Of a stretch of 64,000 bases of DNA, positions 24,668 through 33,527 are shown piece after piece. How positions within the stretch are numbered: position 1 is the first letter of the stretch; every line of letters starts with the position of its first letter. A program made the position numbers and the translations under genes. The stretch covers positions 310,001 through 374,000 of the forward strand of contig NZ_BMQA01000003.1 in assembly GCF_014647875.1 (NCBI RefSeq), written 5' to 3'. Under the pieces are notes generated by a model, which saw nothing but the letters and a program-made list of their open reading frames with translations, was not told the DNA's origin and did not search any database. The stretch is from Streptomyces brasiliensis. GTDB taxonomy: Bacteria > Actinomycetota > Actinomycetes > Streptomycetales > Streptomycetaceae.

Positions 24668-25871
24668 ATGCGTTCCATACGTACGCCCTTCGCCCACCGG
24701 CGCGGACGGCGGCGCACCGTCCTGGCCGCCACCGGCCTGGTCGCGGCGCTGGCACTCACGGCCGCGGCCTGCGGCGGCTCGGCCGACGACAGCAAGGCCG
24801 GCGACAAGCCCGGCACTTCGCAGGCGGCCGACGACGGTGGCGGCAAGGTCGAGATCCCGGCCGACATCGCCGGCAAGCTCAAGGAACACGGCATCGACGT
24901 CGACAAGTGGGGCGACGGCGGCTGGCAGGACTGGGACAAGGACAAGTGGCTCAGTGAGGCCAAGGACTTCGTCAACCCGGTGATCGAGGGCCTGTGGAAG
25001 CCGGAGCGGATGAAGTCCGCGAAGGAGGCCGACAAGACGGTCTCGACGAAGGACGCCTCGGCCGACCAGGGCGTCAGCGACCCGGAGCCGCAGCCCGTGC
25101 AGGCACAGGCGGAGAAGACGCCGTACCACGACAACGCGGCGCCCGTCGGCAAGGTCTTCTTCGACTCGCCCGAGGGTTCGATGGTCTGTTCGGGCACCGG
25201 TCAAGGACGTCAACCACCCGGGCAAGTCCAACCTGGTGTGGACGGCGGGGCACTGTGTGCACGCCGGCAAGAAGGGCGGCTGGTACCGCAACATCGCGTT
25301 CGTGCCGTCGTACAACGACCTGGGCAAGCCCGAGGCGGAGCTGGCGAACGCGACGGCGTCGCAGATCGCACCGTACGGCCAGTGGTGGGCGGACTGGGCG
25401 TCGACCTCGAACCAGTGGACCCAGGGCGGCTCGGAGACGGGCGGCGCGGGTGCCACGTACGACTACGCGGTGCTGCACGTGAAGCCCGAGTCCGGGTCGA
25501 AGTCCCTGGAGGAGACCGTCGGCGCGGCGCTGGACGTGGACTTCTCCGCGCCGTCCTCCGCGGTGAGCAGCATGGGCGCCTGGGGGTATCCGGCCGCGCC
25601 GCCGTACGGCGGTCAGCGGATGTTCCGGTGCATCGACCGGCCGGGGCGGCTGTCGCTGAGCCCGGCGCTGCCGACGATGTACCGCATCGGCTGCACGATG
25701 ACCGGTGGCTCGTCCGGCGGCGGCTGGTTCCGGGTGGTGGACGGCAGGACCGAGCTGGTGTCGAACACCTCGATCGGCCCGACGGACAACACCTGGCTGG
25801 CGGGTCCGCAGCTCGGCCAGGAGGCCGAGGCGCTCTACCAGAACATGAGCAGGACGTACGGCGGCCGGTGA
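24668..25871 (+). pseudogene. Second trypsin-like secreted protease paralogue, broken by a 2-nt deletion
   Basis: It starts at ATG 24668 (MRSIRTPFAHRRGRRRTVL), with a signal peptide ending in ALTAAACGG and a pro-region parallel to the upstream paralogue. The frame runs to about 25197 (MVCSGT). The rest of the domain (from about 25200: VWTAGHCVHAG, YDYAVLHV, TMTGGSSGGGW, ending at 25871) continues in a frame shifted by two bases. The paralogue reads ACC GTG GTG GAG; here accggtcaag fits accgtggtcaag with two bases lost. Both halves remain otherwise intact, including all triad residues. It is therefore either a very recent inactivation or a sequencing/assembly error. Confidence 0.8.
25232..25319 (+). 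repeat. 88-bp exact repeat, copy 2 (within the frameshifted paralogue)
   Basis: Identical to 23880-23967 at all 88 positions. It begins about 32 bp after the 2-nt deletion. Consistent with a recent gene-conversion tract between the tandem paralogues. Confidence 0.9.
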
Positions 25872-25883
25872 CACCGGCACGGC

Positions 25884-25920
25884 GAAGGCCCGCCTCCGCT
25901 GTGCGCGGGGGCGGGCCTTC
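25884..25920. terminator. Bidirectional hairpin terminator between protease paralogue and hflX
   Basis: gaaggcccgcctccgc (25884-25899) pairs with gcgggggcgggccttc (25905-25920): 16 bp with one T-G pair, loop tgtgc. It lies in the 61-bp gap between the two convergent stops and serves both. Confidence 0.85.
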
Positions 25921-25932
25921 GTGCGCAGATGG

Positions 25933-27423
25933 TCAGAGCGCGGGAGCCGGCACGTACGGCGCGAGGTCCGCGGCCAGTTCCTCGTGGACGCGCACCTTGA
26001 GCAGGGTGCCCTCCGCGGTGTGCTCCTCGGAGATCACCTCGCCCTCGGTGTGGGCGCGGGCCACCAGCTTGCCGTGCGTGTAGGGCACGAGCGCCTCGAT
26101 CTCGACCGAGGGACGCGGCAGCTCGTTGTCGATGAGCGCGAGCAGTTCGTCGATGCCCTGACCGGTGCGCGCCGAGACCGCGATGGACCGCTTCTCGACC
26201 CGCAGCAGCCGCTGGAGCACCAGCGGGTCGGCCGCGTCCGCCTTGTTGATCACGACGATCTCGGGTACGCCGGTGGCGCCGACGTCCCTGATCACCTCGC
26301 GTACGGCGGCCAGCTGCTCCTCGGGCACCGGATGCGAACCGTCCACCACGTGCAGGATCAGGTCGGAGTCGCCGACCTCCTCCATGGTGGAGCGGAACGC
26401 CTCGACCAGGTGGTGCGGCAGGTGCCGTACAAAGCCGACCGTGTCGGTCAGCGTGTACAGGCGGCCGCTCGGGGTCTCCGCCCGGCGGACGGTCGGGTCC
26501 AGGGTCGCGAACAGGGCGTTCTCGACCAGCACACCCGCGCCCGTGAGGCGGTTGAGCAGGGAGGACTTGCCGGCGTTGGTGTAGCCCGCGATGGCGACGG
26601 ACGGCACCTTGTTGCGGCGGCGCTCCTGGCGCTTGATCTCGCGGCCGGTCTTCATGTCCGCGATCTCCCGGCGCATCTTCGCCATCTTCTCGCGGATCCG
26701 GCGCCGGTCCGTCTCGATCTTGGTCTCACCGGGGCCACGCGTCGCGAGGCCGCCGCGACCGCCACCCATCTGCCGGGACAGCGACTGACCCCAGCCACGG
26801 AGCCTCGGCAGCATGTACTGCATCTGTGCGAGCGCCACCTGCGCCTTGCCCTCTCGGGACTTGGCGTGCTGGGCGAAGATGTCCAGGATCAGGGCCGTAC
26901 GGTCGATGACCTTGACCTTGACGACGTCCTCGAGCTGGATCAGCTGGCCGGGGCTCAGTTCACCGTCGCAGATGACAGTGTCCGCGCCCGTTTCGATGAC
27001 GATGTCCCGCAGTTCGAGGGCCTTGCCGGAGCCGATGTAGGTGGCCGCGTCGGGCTTGTCGCGGCGCTGGATCACACCGTCGAGCACGACCGCGCCCGCG
27101 GTCTCCGCGAGGGCGGCCAGCTCGGCGAGGGAGTTGTCCGCGTCCTGCACGGTCCCGGTGGTCCACACGCCGACGAGCACGACGCGCTCCAGTCGGAGCT
27201 GTCGGTACTCGACCTCGGTGACGTCCTCGAGCTCGGTGGAGAGGCCCACCACGCGGCGCAGGGCCGCGCGCTCGGAGCGGTCGAACTGGTCGCCGTCACG
27301 CTCTCCGTCGATCTCGTGGCTCCAGGCGACGTCCTCTTCCATCAGGGCATCGGCCCGAAGACCTTCGGGGTAGGCGTGCGCGAAGCGCTTGGTGTCCTGG
27401 GAAGGGGAAGAAGAGGAGGTCAT
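25933..27423 (-). CDS. hflX: GTPase HflX (ribosome-associated)
   Basis: 496 aa. The N-terminal HflX domain has VVLVGVWTTGTVQDAD, YIGSGKALEL and DRTALILDIFAQHAKSREGK. GGGRGGLATRGPGETKIETD is the conserved linker before the coiled coil. The Obg-type G domain has G1 GYTNAGKSS, G3 DTVGFVRHLP and G4 NKAD. HflX splits and rescues stalled 70S ribosomes under stress in E. coli and confers ribosome-targeting antibiotic tolerance in some actinobacteria and Listeria. The start is ATG 27423, with AAGGA upstream. The N-terminal ~30 residues are a variable extension. Confidence 0.95.
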   Translation of the reverse strand: MTSSSSPSQDTKRFAHAYPEGLRADALMEEDVAWSHEIDGERDGDQFDRSERAALRRVVGLSTELEDVTEVEYRQLRLERVVLVGVWTTGTVQDADNSLAELAALAETAGAVVLDGVIQRRDKPDAATYIGSGKALELRDIVIETGADTVICDGELSPGQLIQLEDVVKVKVIDRTALILDIFAQHAKSREGKAQVALAQMQYMLPRLRGWGQSLSRQMGGGRGGLATRGPGETKIETDRRRIREKMAKMRREIADMKTGREIKRQERRRNKVPSVAIAGYTNAGKSSLLNRLTGAGVLVENALFATLDPTVRRAETPSGRLYTLTDTVGFVRHLPHHLVEAFRSTMEEVGDSDLILHVVDGSHPVPEEQLAAVREVIRDVGATGVPEIVVINKADAADPLVLQRLLRVEKRSIAVSARTGQGIDELLALIDNELPRPSVEIEALVPYTHGKLVARAHTEGEVISEEHTAEGTLLKVRVHEELAADLAPYVPAPAL

Positions 27424-27573
27424 TGGATCCTTACGTCGGTGGATATGCCGATATGCAATCGGCTACGGCGATCGCTGGTTACAACGCACGGGGACGTTCG
27501 GAGATTCCCGTGCCCGCCCCGTGCCGCGCCGACCTGACGATGGTCGCACGGCACGGCCCGTCTCGTCACCGGG

Positions 27574-29091
27574 TTATCGCGCGGCCGCCTTCGCCGGCGG
27601 CGCGGCCTTCCATTCCCCGTGCCCGGGCATCGGCGGGGTCTTCGCGCCGTACAGCCAGGCTTTGAAGAACCCGCTCAGATCGCGTCCGGCGGTGCTCGAG
27701 GCCAGGCGCTCGAAGTCGGCCGTCGTCACGGTGCCGTCCCGGTGCGTCCGGGCCCAGGTCCGCTCCAGCCGCTCGAAGGCGGGCCGGCCGATCTCCTGGC
27801 GCAGGGCGTACAGCACCAGGGCGGCGCCGTCGTAGACGTTCGGCCGGAAGATCCCGATCTTCTGGCCCGCGCTGGGCGGCTTGGGCGCGGCGGGCGGTCC
27901 ACCGGACTCACGCCAGCTGTCGGAGGCTCTGTAGGCCGCCTTCATACGGTCCGCCATGGGCCTGTGCGCCTTCTCCTCGGCGTACAGGGCCTCGTACCAG
28001 GTGGCGTGCCCCTCGTTCAGCCACAGGTCGGACCAGGTGCGCGGGCTGACGCTGTCACCGAACCACTGGTGGGACAACTCGTGAACCATGATCGACTCGA
28101 CGTACCACTTGGGGTAGGCGGGCTCGGTGAACACGTTCTTCTCGAAGAGAGAGAGGGTCTGCGTCTCGAGTTCGAAGCCGGTGGTGGCCTGGGCCATCAG
28201 CAGGCCGTACGTCTCGAACGGGTAGGGTCCGACCTTTTTCTCCATCCAGGCGATCTGGTCGGGAGTCTTGGCGAGCCAGGGTTCGAGGGCCTTGCGGTCG
28301 GCGGTGGGCACGACGTCGCGCACGGGCAGTCCGTGCGGGCCGGTGCGGTGCAGCACGGTCGACCGGCCGATGGACACCTGGGCCAGCTCGGTGGCCATGG
28401 GGTGCTGGGTGCGGTACGTCCACGTGGTCGAGCTTCCGACCTTGTCCACTCCGGTCGGCAGGCCGTTGGCGACGGCCGTGTAGCGGTTGGGCGCGGTGAC
28501 CCGGATCGTGAACATCGCTTTGTCGGACGGGTGGTCGTTGCACGGGAACACCAGGTGCGCGGCGTCGGCCTGGTTGGCCATGGCGAGTCCGTCGGTCGTC
28601 CGCACCCAGCCGCCGTCGTGGCCCTTGGCGGGCCTCGGGTCGCTGGTGTGCCGCACGGTGATGCGCGTCCAGCTGCCCCGGGGCAGCGCCCGCTCGGGGG
28701 TCACGACGAGGTCGTCACCCGCGCGGCTGAAGGTGGCGCGCCTGCCGTCGACCTCGACGGAGTCGACCTTGCCGTGCGCGAAGTCGAGGTTGAGGCGGTC
28801 CAGGCCGGTGGTCGTCCAGGCGTCGATGGTGGTGACGGCCTTGAGGGGCTTGTCGTTGGTGCCGGGATAGGTCAGGGACAGGTCGTACGACGCGACGTCG
28901 TATCCGGGGTTCCCCAGGTACGGGAAGAGACGGTCGCCGACGCCCAACGGAGGGGCGGGGGCGCTCGCGGCGAGCAGACAGACGGAGACGGCGGAGGCGA
29001 GGAGGGCCGCCGCGCGCCGAGGGCTCCGGCCGGCCGGCCGGGCCTGCGGAAGCGGCCGGGGCGGCCGGACGGTGCGGGGAGTGAGCAGCAT
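27574..29091 (-). CDS. Secreted M1-family zinc metallopeptidase
   Basis: 505 aa with an Arg-rich N-terminus and signal peptide (AAALLASAVSVCLLAASAPA). It has an M1 N-terminal beta domain, then the zinc site HELSHQWFGD with the downstream Glu in LWLNEGHATWYE. The exopeptidase signature normally written GxMEN is GFELETQ here, as I recall from the short secreted Streptomyces M1 homologues, so specificity may differ from aminopeptidase N. It is also much shorter than aminopeptidase N (no C-terminal armadillo domain; ends shortly after the four-helix catalytic part). Exported peptidase is the safest call. Stands alone downstream of rshA. Confidence 0.88.
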   Translation of the reverse strand: MLLTPRTVRPPRPLPQARPAGRSPRRAAALLASAVSVCLLAASAPAPPLGVGDRLFPYLGNPGYDVASYDLSLTYPGTNDKPLKAVTTIDAWTTTGLDRLNLDFAHGKVDSVEVDGRRATFSRAGDDLVVTPERALPRGSWTRITVRHTSDPRPAKGHDGGWVRTTDGLAMANQADAAHLVFPCNDHPSDKAMFTIRVTAPNRYTAVANGLPTGVDKVGSSTTWTYRTQHPMATELAQVSIGRSTVLHRTGPHGLPVRDVVPTADRKALEPWLAKTPDQIAWMEKKVGPYPFETYGLLMAQATTGFELETQTLSLFEKNVFTEPAYPKWYVESIMVHELSHQWFGDSVSPRTWSDLWLNEGHATWYEALYAEEKAHRPMADRMKAAYRASDSWRESGGPPAAPKPPSAGQKIGIFRPNVYDGAALVLYALRQEIGRPAFERLERTWARTHRDGTVTTADFERLASSTAGRDLSGFFKAWLYGAKTPPMPGHGEWKAAPPAKAAAR

Positions 29092-29443
29092 GGACCACCG
29101 CTACCAGCGCGGGCGCGGGCAGCGGCGACGACGCGCGCCCGTCCCACCCGAACGGTTGGCCCGGGGCGCGTCCGTCAGGGGGCCGGGGGCTGGTTGCGAG
29201 CCCGGCTCAGGGCCTGTACGGCCGGCGGCCCGGGCGTGCGTGTCACGAGGTCGGGGACAGGGCCGCGGATGCCGATGTGCGGTGCCGTGGCTGGCGGACA
29301 CCAGGGCGCCCGGCACGAACGCAGGGGCTGCCGGCGTGGCCGTCGGTAAGCCGGGGACGGCGGCTGCGGAGGCCACGGCCAAGTGCTGCGCCCGGCCGGG
29401 TCGTGGACGCACGGCACGTCCAGACAGTGGCTGGACGCGGCCG
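29092..29443 (-). other. Intergenic region between rshA and the M1 peptidase gene
   Basis: 352 bp holding the rshA 3' flank and the upstream region of the peptidase gene. An open frame (29101-29412, minus) begins without a ribosome site and is Pro/Arg-rich. No clear hairpin or promoter is recognised. Confidence 0.35.
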
Positions 29444-31711
29444 TCACGACGTCGGCATCTGGTGCTGCGCCCGGCTCACGTCGTACACGCCCGGTACGTT
29501 GCGCATGGCCCGCATGAGGGCCGGAAGGCGGGCCGCGTCGGGGAGTTGCAGGGTGTAGGTGTGCCGGACGCGCTGCTGGCTCGGTGGTTCTACGGTCGCG
29601 GAGACGATCTCGGCGCCTTCGAGGGCGATGGCCTCGGTGAGGTCGGCGAGCAGATGGGGGCGGCCGAACGATTCCGCGAACAACGTGACCCTGCACTCGG
29701 TCGTGTCGCCCCAGCGCACGCCGATCTCGGGGCGCCCCCCGCTCTTCATGTGCGCCACCGCCGGGCATTCCACGCGGTGCACGGTCACCACTCCCCCACG
29801 CACGGAGAATCCGGTGACCTCGTCGGGCGGCACGGGCGTACAGCACCCGGCGAGGCGGGCGGTGGCGCCGGCACGGTCCAGCAGGACTTCGGCTCCTCGG
29901 GGGCGGGCGGGGGCCTCGGCGGTAGGGGGGGCGCCCGCGCCTTCGGGAGTGAGCCGGGCGATGGTGGTGGTGCGATTGCCGGGGTCGGCCTCTGCGCCGC
30001 TCCCGTCGCGCGGTGCCGCTTCGCGCAACCCCTCACGGGGTCCTTGGCGGAACCGGCTCGCCTCGGCCCGCGCCGCGTCCGTCCCGTCGCCCCCCGGATG
30101 CGCCGCCAGCCACCGCTGGATGGCGATCCGGGCCGCGGGGGTGTGCGCGTGCTCCAGCCATTCCCGGGACGGCTCGGACGCGGGGTCCTGGCCCATCAGG
30201 AGCTGGACGCTGTCGCCGTCCTTGAGGACCGTACTGAGTGTCGCCAGGCGGCCGTTGACGCGGGCGCCGATGCAGGCGTGCGCGTCCTCGCCGTACTGCG
30301 CGTAAGCGGCGTCCACGCAGGTCGCGCCCTCGGGCAGCCCCAGGGTGCCGCCGTCCGGGCGGAAGACGGTGATCTCGCGGTCCTGGGCGAGGTCCTCGCG
30401 CAGCGTCGACCAGAAGGTGTCCGGGTCGGGCGCGGCGCGCTGCCAGTCGAGGAGACGGGAGAGCCAGCCGGGGCGGGTGGGGTCGGCGCGCTCGCCGTCG
30501 GCCGGAGCACCGTCCGCCGTCTGGTCCTCCGAGGTGTCCGAGGTCTCCGCGGGAGGAGCGTAGGGATTGCCGAGCGCGATCACGCCGGCCTCGGCGACGC
30601 GGTGCATCTGGTGGGTGCGGATGAGGACTTCGGCGACCTGGCCGTCCGCGCGGGCGACGGCGGTGTGCAGCGACTGGTACAGGTTGAACTTCGGTACGGC
30701 GATGAAGTCCTTGAACTCCGAGACGACGGGCGTCATACAGGTGTGCAGCTCGCCCAGGACGCCGTAGCAGTCCGCGTCCTCGCTGACGAGTACCAGCAGG
30801 CGGCCGAAGTCGGCGCCGCGCAGCCGTCCGCGTTTGCGGGCCACGCGGTGCACGGAGACGAAGTGCCTGGGGCGGATGAGGACTTCGGCCTGGATGTCGG
30901 CCTCGCGCAGCACGCCCCGCACCTCGTCGGCGATCTCCGCGAGCGGGTCGCCGGAGCGCGTCGCGTTGCCGGCGATCAACTCCCGTGTGTGTGCGTACTC
31001 CTCGGGGTGCAGGATCGCGAAGACCAGGTCCTCCAGCTCGGTCTTGAGTGCCTGTACACCGAGTCGCTCGGCGAGCGGGATGAGGACGTCGCGGGTGACC
31101 CGGGCGATGCGGGCCTGTTTCTCGGGGCGCATCACGCCGAGGGTGCGCATGTTGTGCAGGCGGTCGGCGAGTTTGATCGACATCACGCGGACGTCGTTGC
31201 CGGTGGCGACGAGCATCTTGCGGAAGGTCTCCGGCTCGGCGGCGGCGCCGTAGTCGACCTTCTCCAGTTTCGTCACCCCGTCGACCAGATAACGGACCTC
31301 CTCGCCGAACTGTTCCCGCACCTGATCGAGCGTCACGTCGGTGTCCTCGACGGTGTCGTGGAGCAGAGAAGCCGTCAAGGTCGTGGTCTCGGCGCCGAGT
31401 TCGGCCAGGATGAGGGTCACGGCGAGCGGATGCGTGATGTACGGCTCGCCGCTCTTGCGCATCTGTCCGCGGTGCGAGGACTCGGCCAGCACATAGGCCC
31501 GGCGCAGCGGTTCCAGGCCGGCGTCCGGGTAGTGGGCGCGGTGGGCCTCGACGACGTGGCTGATGGCGTCGGGCAGCTTGTCACGGGCGGGTGAGCCCAG
31601 CAGCGCGGCCCGGCCGAGCCGCCGCAGATCGATCCGCGCGCGGGCCTTCCTGCGCGGCGCCGCAGGGGTGACAGGGCCTGGGCTCGCGGGGTTCGTGGCC
31701 TCCGCACTCAT
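29444..31711 (-). CDS. rshA: RelA/SpoT homologue (second long RSH of Streptomyces, RshA)
   Basis: 755 aa from ATG 31711 (GGAGG five bases before). The HD hydrolase domain is complete: AYVLAESSHRGQMRKSGEPY, SLLHDTVEDTDVT (H118-D119), KLADRLHNMRTLG. The synthetase region retains the Asp of ADFGRLLVLV, DCYGVLGELHT, FNLYQSLHTAV and the catalytic Glu of AEVLIRTHQMH, but looks divergent around the usual DxxAxR segment. TGS and ACT domains follow (ITVFRPDGGTLGLPEGATCV; TLFAESFGRPHLLADLTEAI). A ~55-residue Ala/Pro/Arg-rich insertion lies before the ACT region. Makes or degrades (p)ppGpp. Streptomyces also carries a canonical relA elsewhere; this locus matches the second, RshA. Confidence 0.88.
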   Translation of the reverse strand: MSAEATNPASPGPVTPAAPRRKARARIDLRRLGRAALLGSPARDKLPDAISHVVEAHRAHYPDAGLEPLRRAYVLAESSHRGQMRKSGEPYITHPLAVTLILAELGAETTTLTASLLHDTVEDTDVTLDQVREQFGEEVRYLVDGVTKLEKVDYGAAAEPETFRKMLVATGNDVRVMSIKLADRLHNMRTLGVMRPEKQARIARVTRDVLIPLAERLGVQALKTELEDLVFAILHPEEYAHTRELIAGNATRSGDPLAEIADEVRGVLREADIQAEVLIRPRHFVSVHRVARKRGRLRGADFGRLLVLVSEDADCYGVLGELHTCMTPVVSEFKDFIAVPKFNLYQSLHTAVARADGQVAEVLIRTHQMHRVAEAGVIALGNPYAPPAETSDTSEDQTADGAPADGERADPTRPGWLSRLLDWQRAAPDPDTFWSTLREDLAQDREITVFRPDGGTLGLPEGATCVDAAYAQYGEDAHACIGARVNGRLATLSTVLKDGDSVQLLMGQDPASEPSREWLEHAHTPAARIAIQRWLAAHPGGDGTDAARAEASRFRQGPREGLREAAPRDGSGAEADPGNRTTTIARLTPEGAGAPPTAEAPARPRGAEVLLDRAGATARLAGCCTPVPPDEVTGFSVRGGVVTVHRVECPAVAHMKSGGRPEIGVRWGDTTECRVTLFAESFGRPHLLADLTEAIALEGAEIVSATVEPPSQQRVRHTYTLQLPDAARLPALMRAMRNVPGVYDVSRAQHQMPTS

Positions 31712-31994
31712 GGGCACCTCCGGCTCGTGGACCGGCGGACGGGGCCACAGGGCATACGCGGCTCAGGGATGGCGACGTTCCCCCGTCCGTGCCGGTGCTT
31801 GATGCTATCGAGCCCATCACGCCCGATTGACCGCCTCTCGCCGAGCGTGAAACGGATCACCCATTCGAGCGACGATCTGGAGGTTTACGGTTTTACGCCA
31901 CCCGTACGACGGTCGGCAGTGGTTTCCCGGCGTGCCGAAGAACAACGGCCTCGAATCCGGTCGTCGCAGGGCGCCGAGGCCACGGATCACACGG

Positions 31995-32867
31995 TCAACG
32001 GGCCGCGTTTTCCAGCCATTCGGCCTCGATCAGGCCTTCGGCGACGATCACCGCGGGGCCGGTCATCTCGATCTCGCCGTCGGGGCGTTCGGTGATCACG
32101 AGGCGTCCGCCGGGCACGTCGACGGTGTACGTCGCCGGGGTGCCGGTGACGGCCGGGTCGGCGCCGTCCCGACGGGCGGCGGCCACGGCGACGGCGCATG
32201 CGCCCGTGCCGCAGGAGCGGGTCTCGCCGGCGCCTCGCTCGTGCACGCGCATCGCCACGTGCCCGTGCCCGCGGTCTACCACGAACTCCACGTTGACGCC
32301 GTCCGGGTAGGCGGACGCCGGGGCGACGGGCGGCGGGCTGTACAGGCTGCCGGCGTGCGCGAGGTCGTCGACGAAGGCGACCGCGTGCGGGTTGCCCATG
32401 TTGACGTTGCGCGCGGGCCAGCTGCGCTCTCCGACGCTCACGGTGACGTCGTCCCCTTCGGGGAGGCGGGCGCTGCCCATGCCTACGGTGACGTCCCCGT
32501 CCTTGGCGATCTGCACCCTCTTCACGCCCGCGCGGGTGGCGACGTTGATGTCGCCCTCGGCCACGTGTCCGGCGTGCTGGAGGTAGCGCACGAACACGCG
32601 CACACCGTTGCCGCACATCTCGGCGACGGAGCCGTCGCCGTTGCGGTAGTCCATGAACCACTCGGCCTCGCCGGCCATCGCCTGTGCCTCGGGGTGCGCG
32701 GCGGACCGTACGACGTGCAGCACGCCGTCACCGCCGATGCCCGCGCGCCGGTCGCACAGGGCGGCGACGGTGGCCGGGGTCAGGTCGAGGGCGTTCTCGG
32801 GGTCGGGGACGATCACGAAGTCGTTCTCGGTGCCGTGACCCTTGAGGAAGGCGATCCGCGTGCTCAT
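31995..32867 (-). CDS. dapF: Diaminopimelate epimerase
   Basis: 290 aa. It converts LL- to meso-diaminopimelate for lysine synthesis. Both catalytic cysteines are present: C85 in EMCGNGVR and C219 in RSCGTGACAVAV. Other conserved segments are KGHGTENDFVIV, RRAGIGGDGVL, NGDGSVAEM and NMGNPHAVAFV. Streptomyces peptidoglycan uses LL-DAP, so the enzyme here mainly serves lysine biosynthesis. Preceded by a membrane-protein gene and miaA on the same strand. Confidence 0.96.
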   Translation of the reverse strand: MSTRIAFLKGHGTENDFVIVPDPENALDLTPATVAALCDRRAGIGGDGVLHVVRSAAHPEAQAMAGEAEWFMDYRNGDGSVAEMCGNGVRVFVRYLQHAGHVAEGDINVATRAGVKRVQIAKDGDVTVGMGSARLPEGDDVTVSVGERSWPARNVNMGNPHAVAFVDDLAHAGSLYSPPPVAPASAYPDGVNVEFVVDRGHGHVAMRVHERGAGETRSCGTGACAVAVAAARRDGADPAVTGTPATYTVDVPGGRLVITERPDGEIEMTGPAVIVAEGLIEAEWLENAAR

Positions 32868-32915
32868 TCCTCGATCGTACGGGGTCGGTACGACGACCTC
32901 GTCCCCGATACCGGC

Positions 32916-33419
32916 TCAGCGCAGCCGGGCCACGCGCCAGACGGCGAGGACCGCGACGACGGCCACGACCAGCACATACGCGAGGACGACCCGCCAGTCC
33001 GGCCGGGGCCCCGAACCGCGCGCGGGCAGGCCCGGGAAGGTGTAGCCCACACGGCGGGCGGCCATCATGCCCCAGCCGGCGGCACAGGAGCAGATCAGCA
33101 GACCCAGCATGGCGATGACCGCCCCGCTGTCACCGAAGTCGAACGCCAGCGGGAAGGCGAACATCAGGGAGCCGACCGCGGCCAGACCGACGATGGGAGC
33201 GAGCTGCCAGATGCGCAGCCGGCGCTGCGGCCGCAGCTCGACCTCGACCTCGGGGCCGCCCGCGAACATCTCCTCGGGCTCCGGACCGTCGGCGGTGACG
33301 CCACCCACGGTGTCGTCGGGTCCGTCGGGGCTCAGACGGTCCTCGTCCGGCTCCGGCCCGTCACCGTCGGTGGTGACAGGCTCTGTGCCTTGTGCGGTGT
33401 CGCGAGGGCCGGCCTCCAT
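32916..33419 (-). CDS. Small integral membrane protein with acidic N-terminus
   Basis: 167 aa from ATG 33419 (GGGAGG nine bases upstream; a GTG two codons earlier is the alternative). The first ~70 residues are acidic and disordered (DGPEPDEDRLSPDGPDD). Three membrane segments follow: IWQLAPIVGLAAVGSLMFAF, AVIAMLGLLICSCAAGWGMM and VVLAYVLVVAVVAVLAV. I recognise no family. It sits between miaA and dapF on the same strand with short gaps, a conserved neighbourhood in Streptomyces, so it is probably co-transcribed with them. Confidence 0.75.
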   Translation of the reverse strand: MEAGPRDTAQGTEPVTTDGDGPEPDEDRLSPDGPDDTVGGVTADGPEPEEMFAGGPEVEVELRPQRRLRIWQLAPIVGLAAVGSLMFAFPLAFDFGDSGAVIAMLGLLICSCAAGWGMMAARRVGYTFPGLPARGSGPRPDWRVVLAYVLVVAVVAVLAVWRVARLR

Positions 33420-33527
33420 CGCCACGCGCCCTCCCAACTCGGACTCCACTTGGTCGATCGAAGCTCGATGATGGCATGGCGCCACAGGCCCCGATGACCG
33501 GCGGCGCATCCCGATGCCATCACGTGA

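Noticed and set aside
24458..26083. Extended frame through the second protease
   Set aside because: Only 24668 to ~25197 is genuine coding; beyond that it is the wrong frame after the 2-nt deletion and continues into the terminator and hflX.
29101..29412. 103-codon minus-strand frame with a signal-like start
   Set aside because: No ribosome site and a Pro/Arg-rich body; treated as intergenic.
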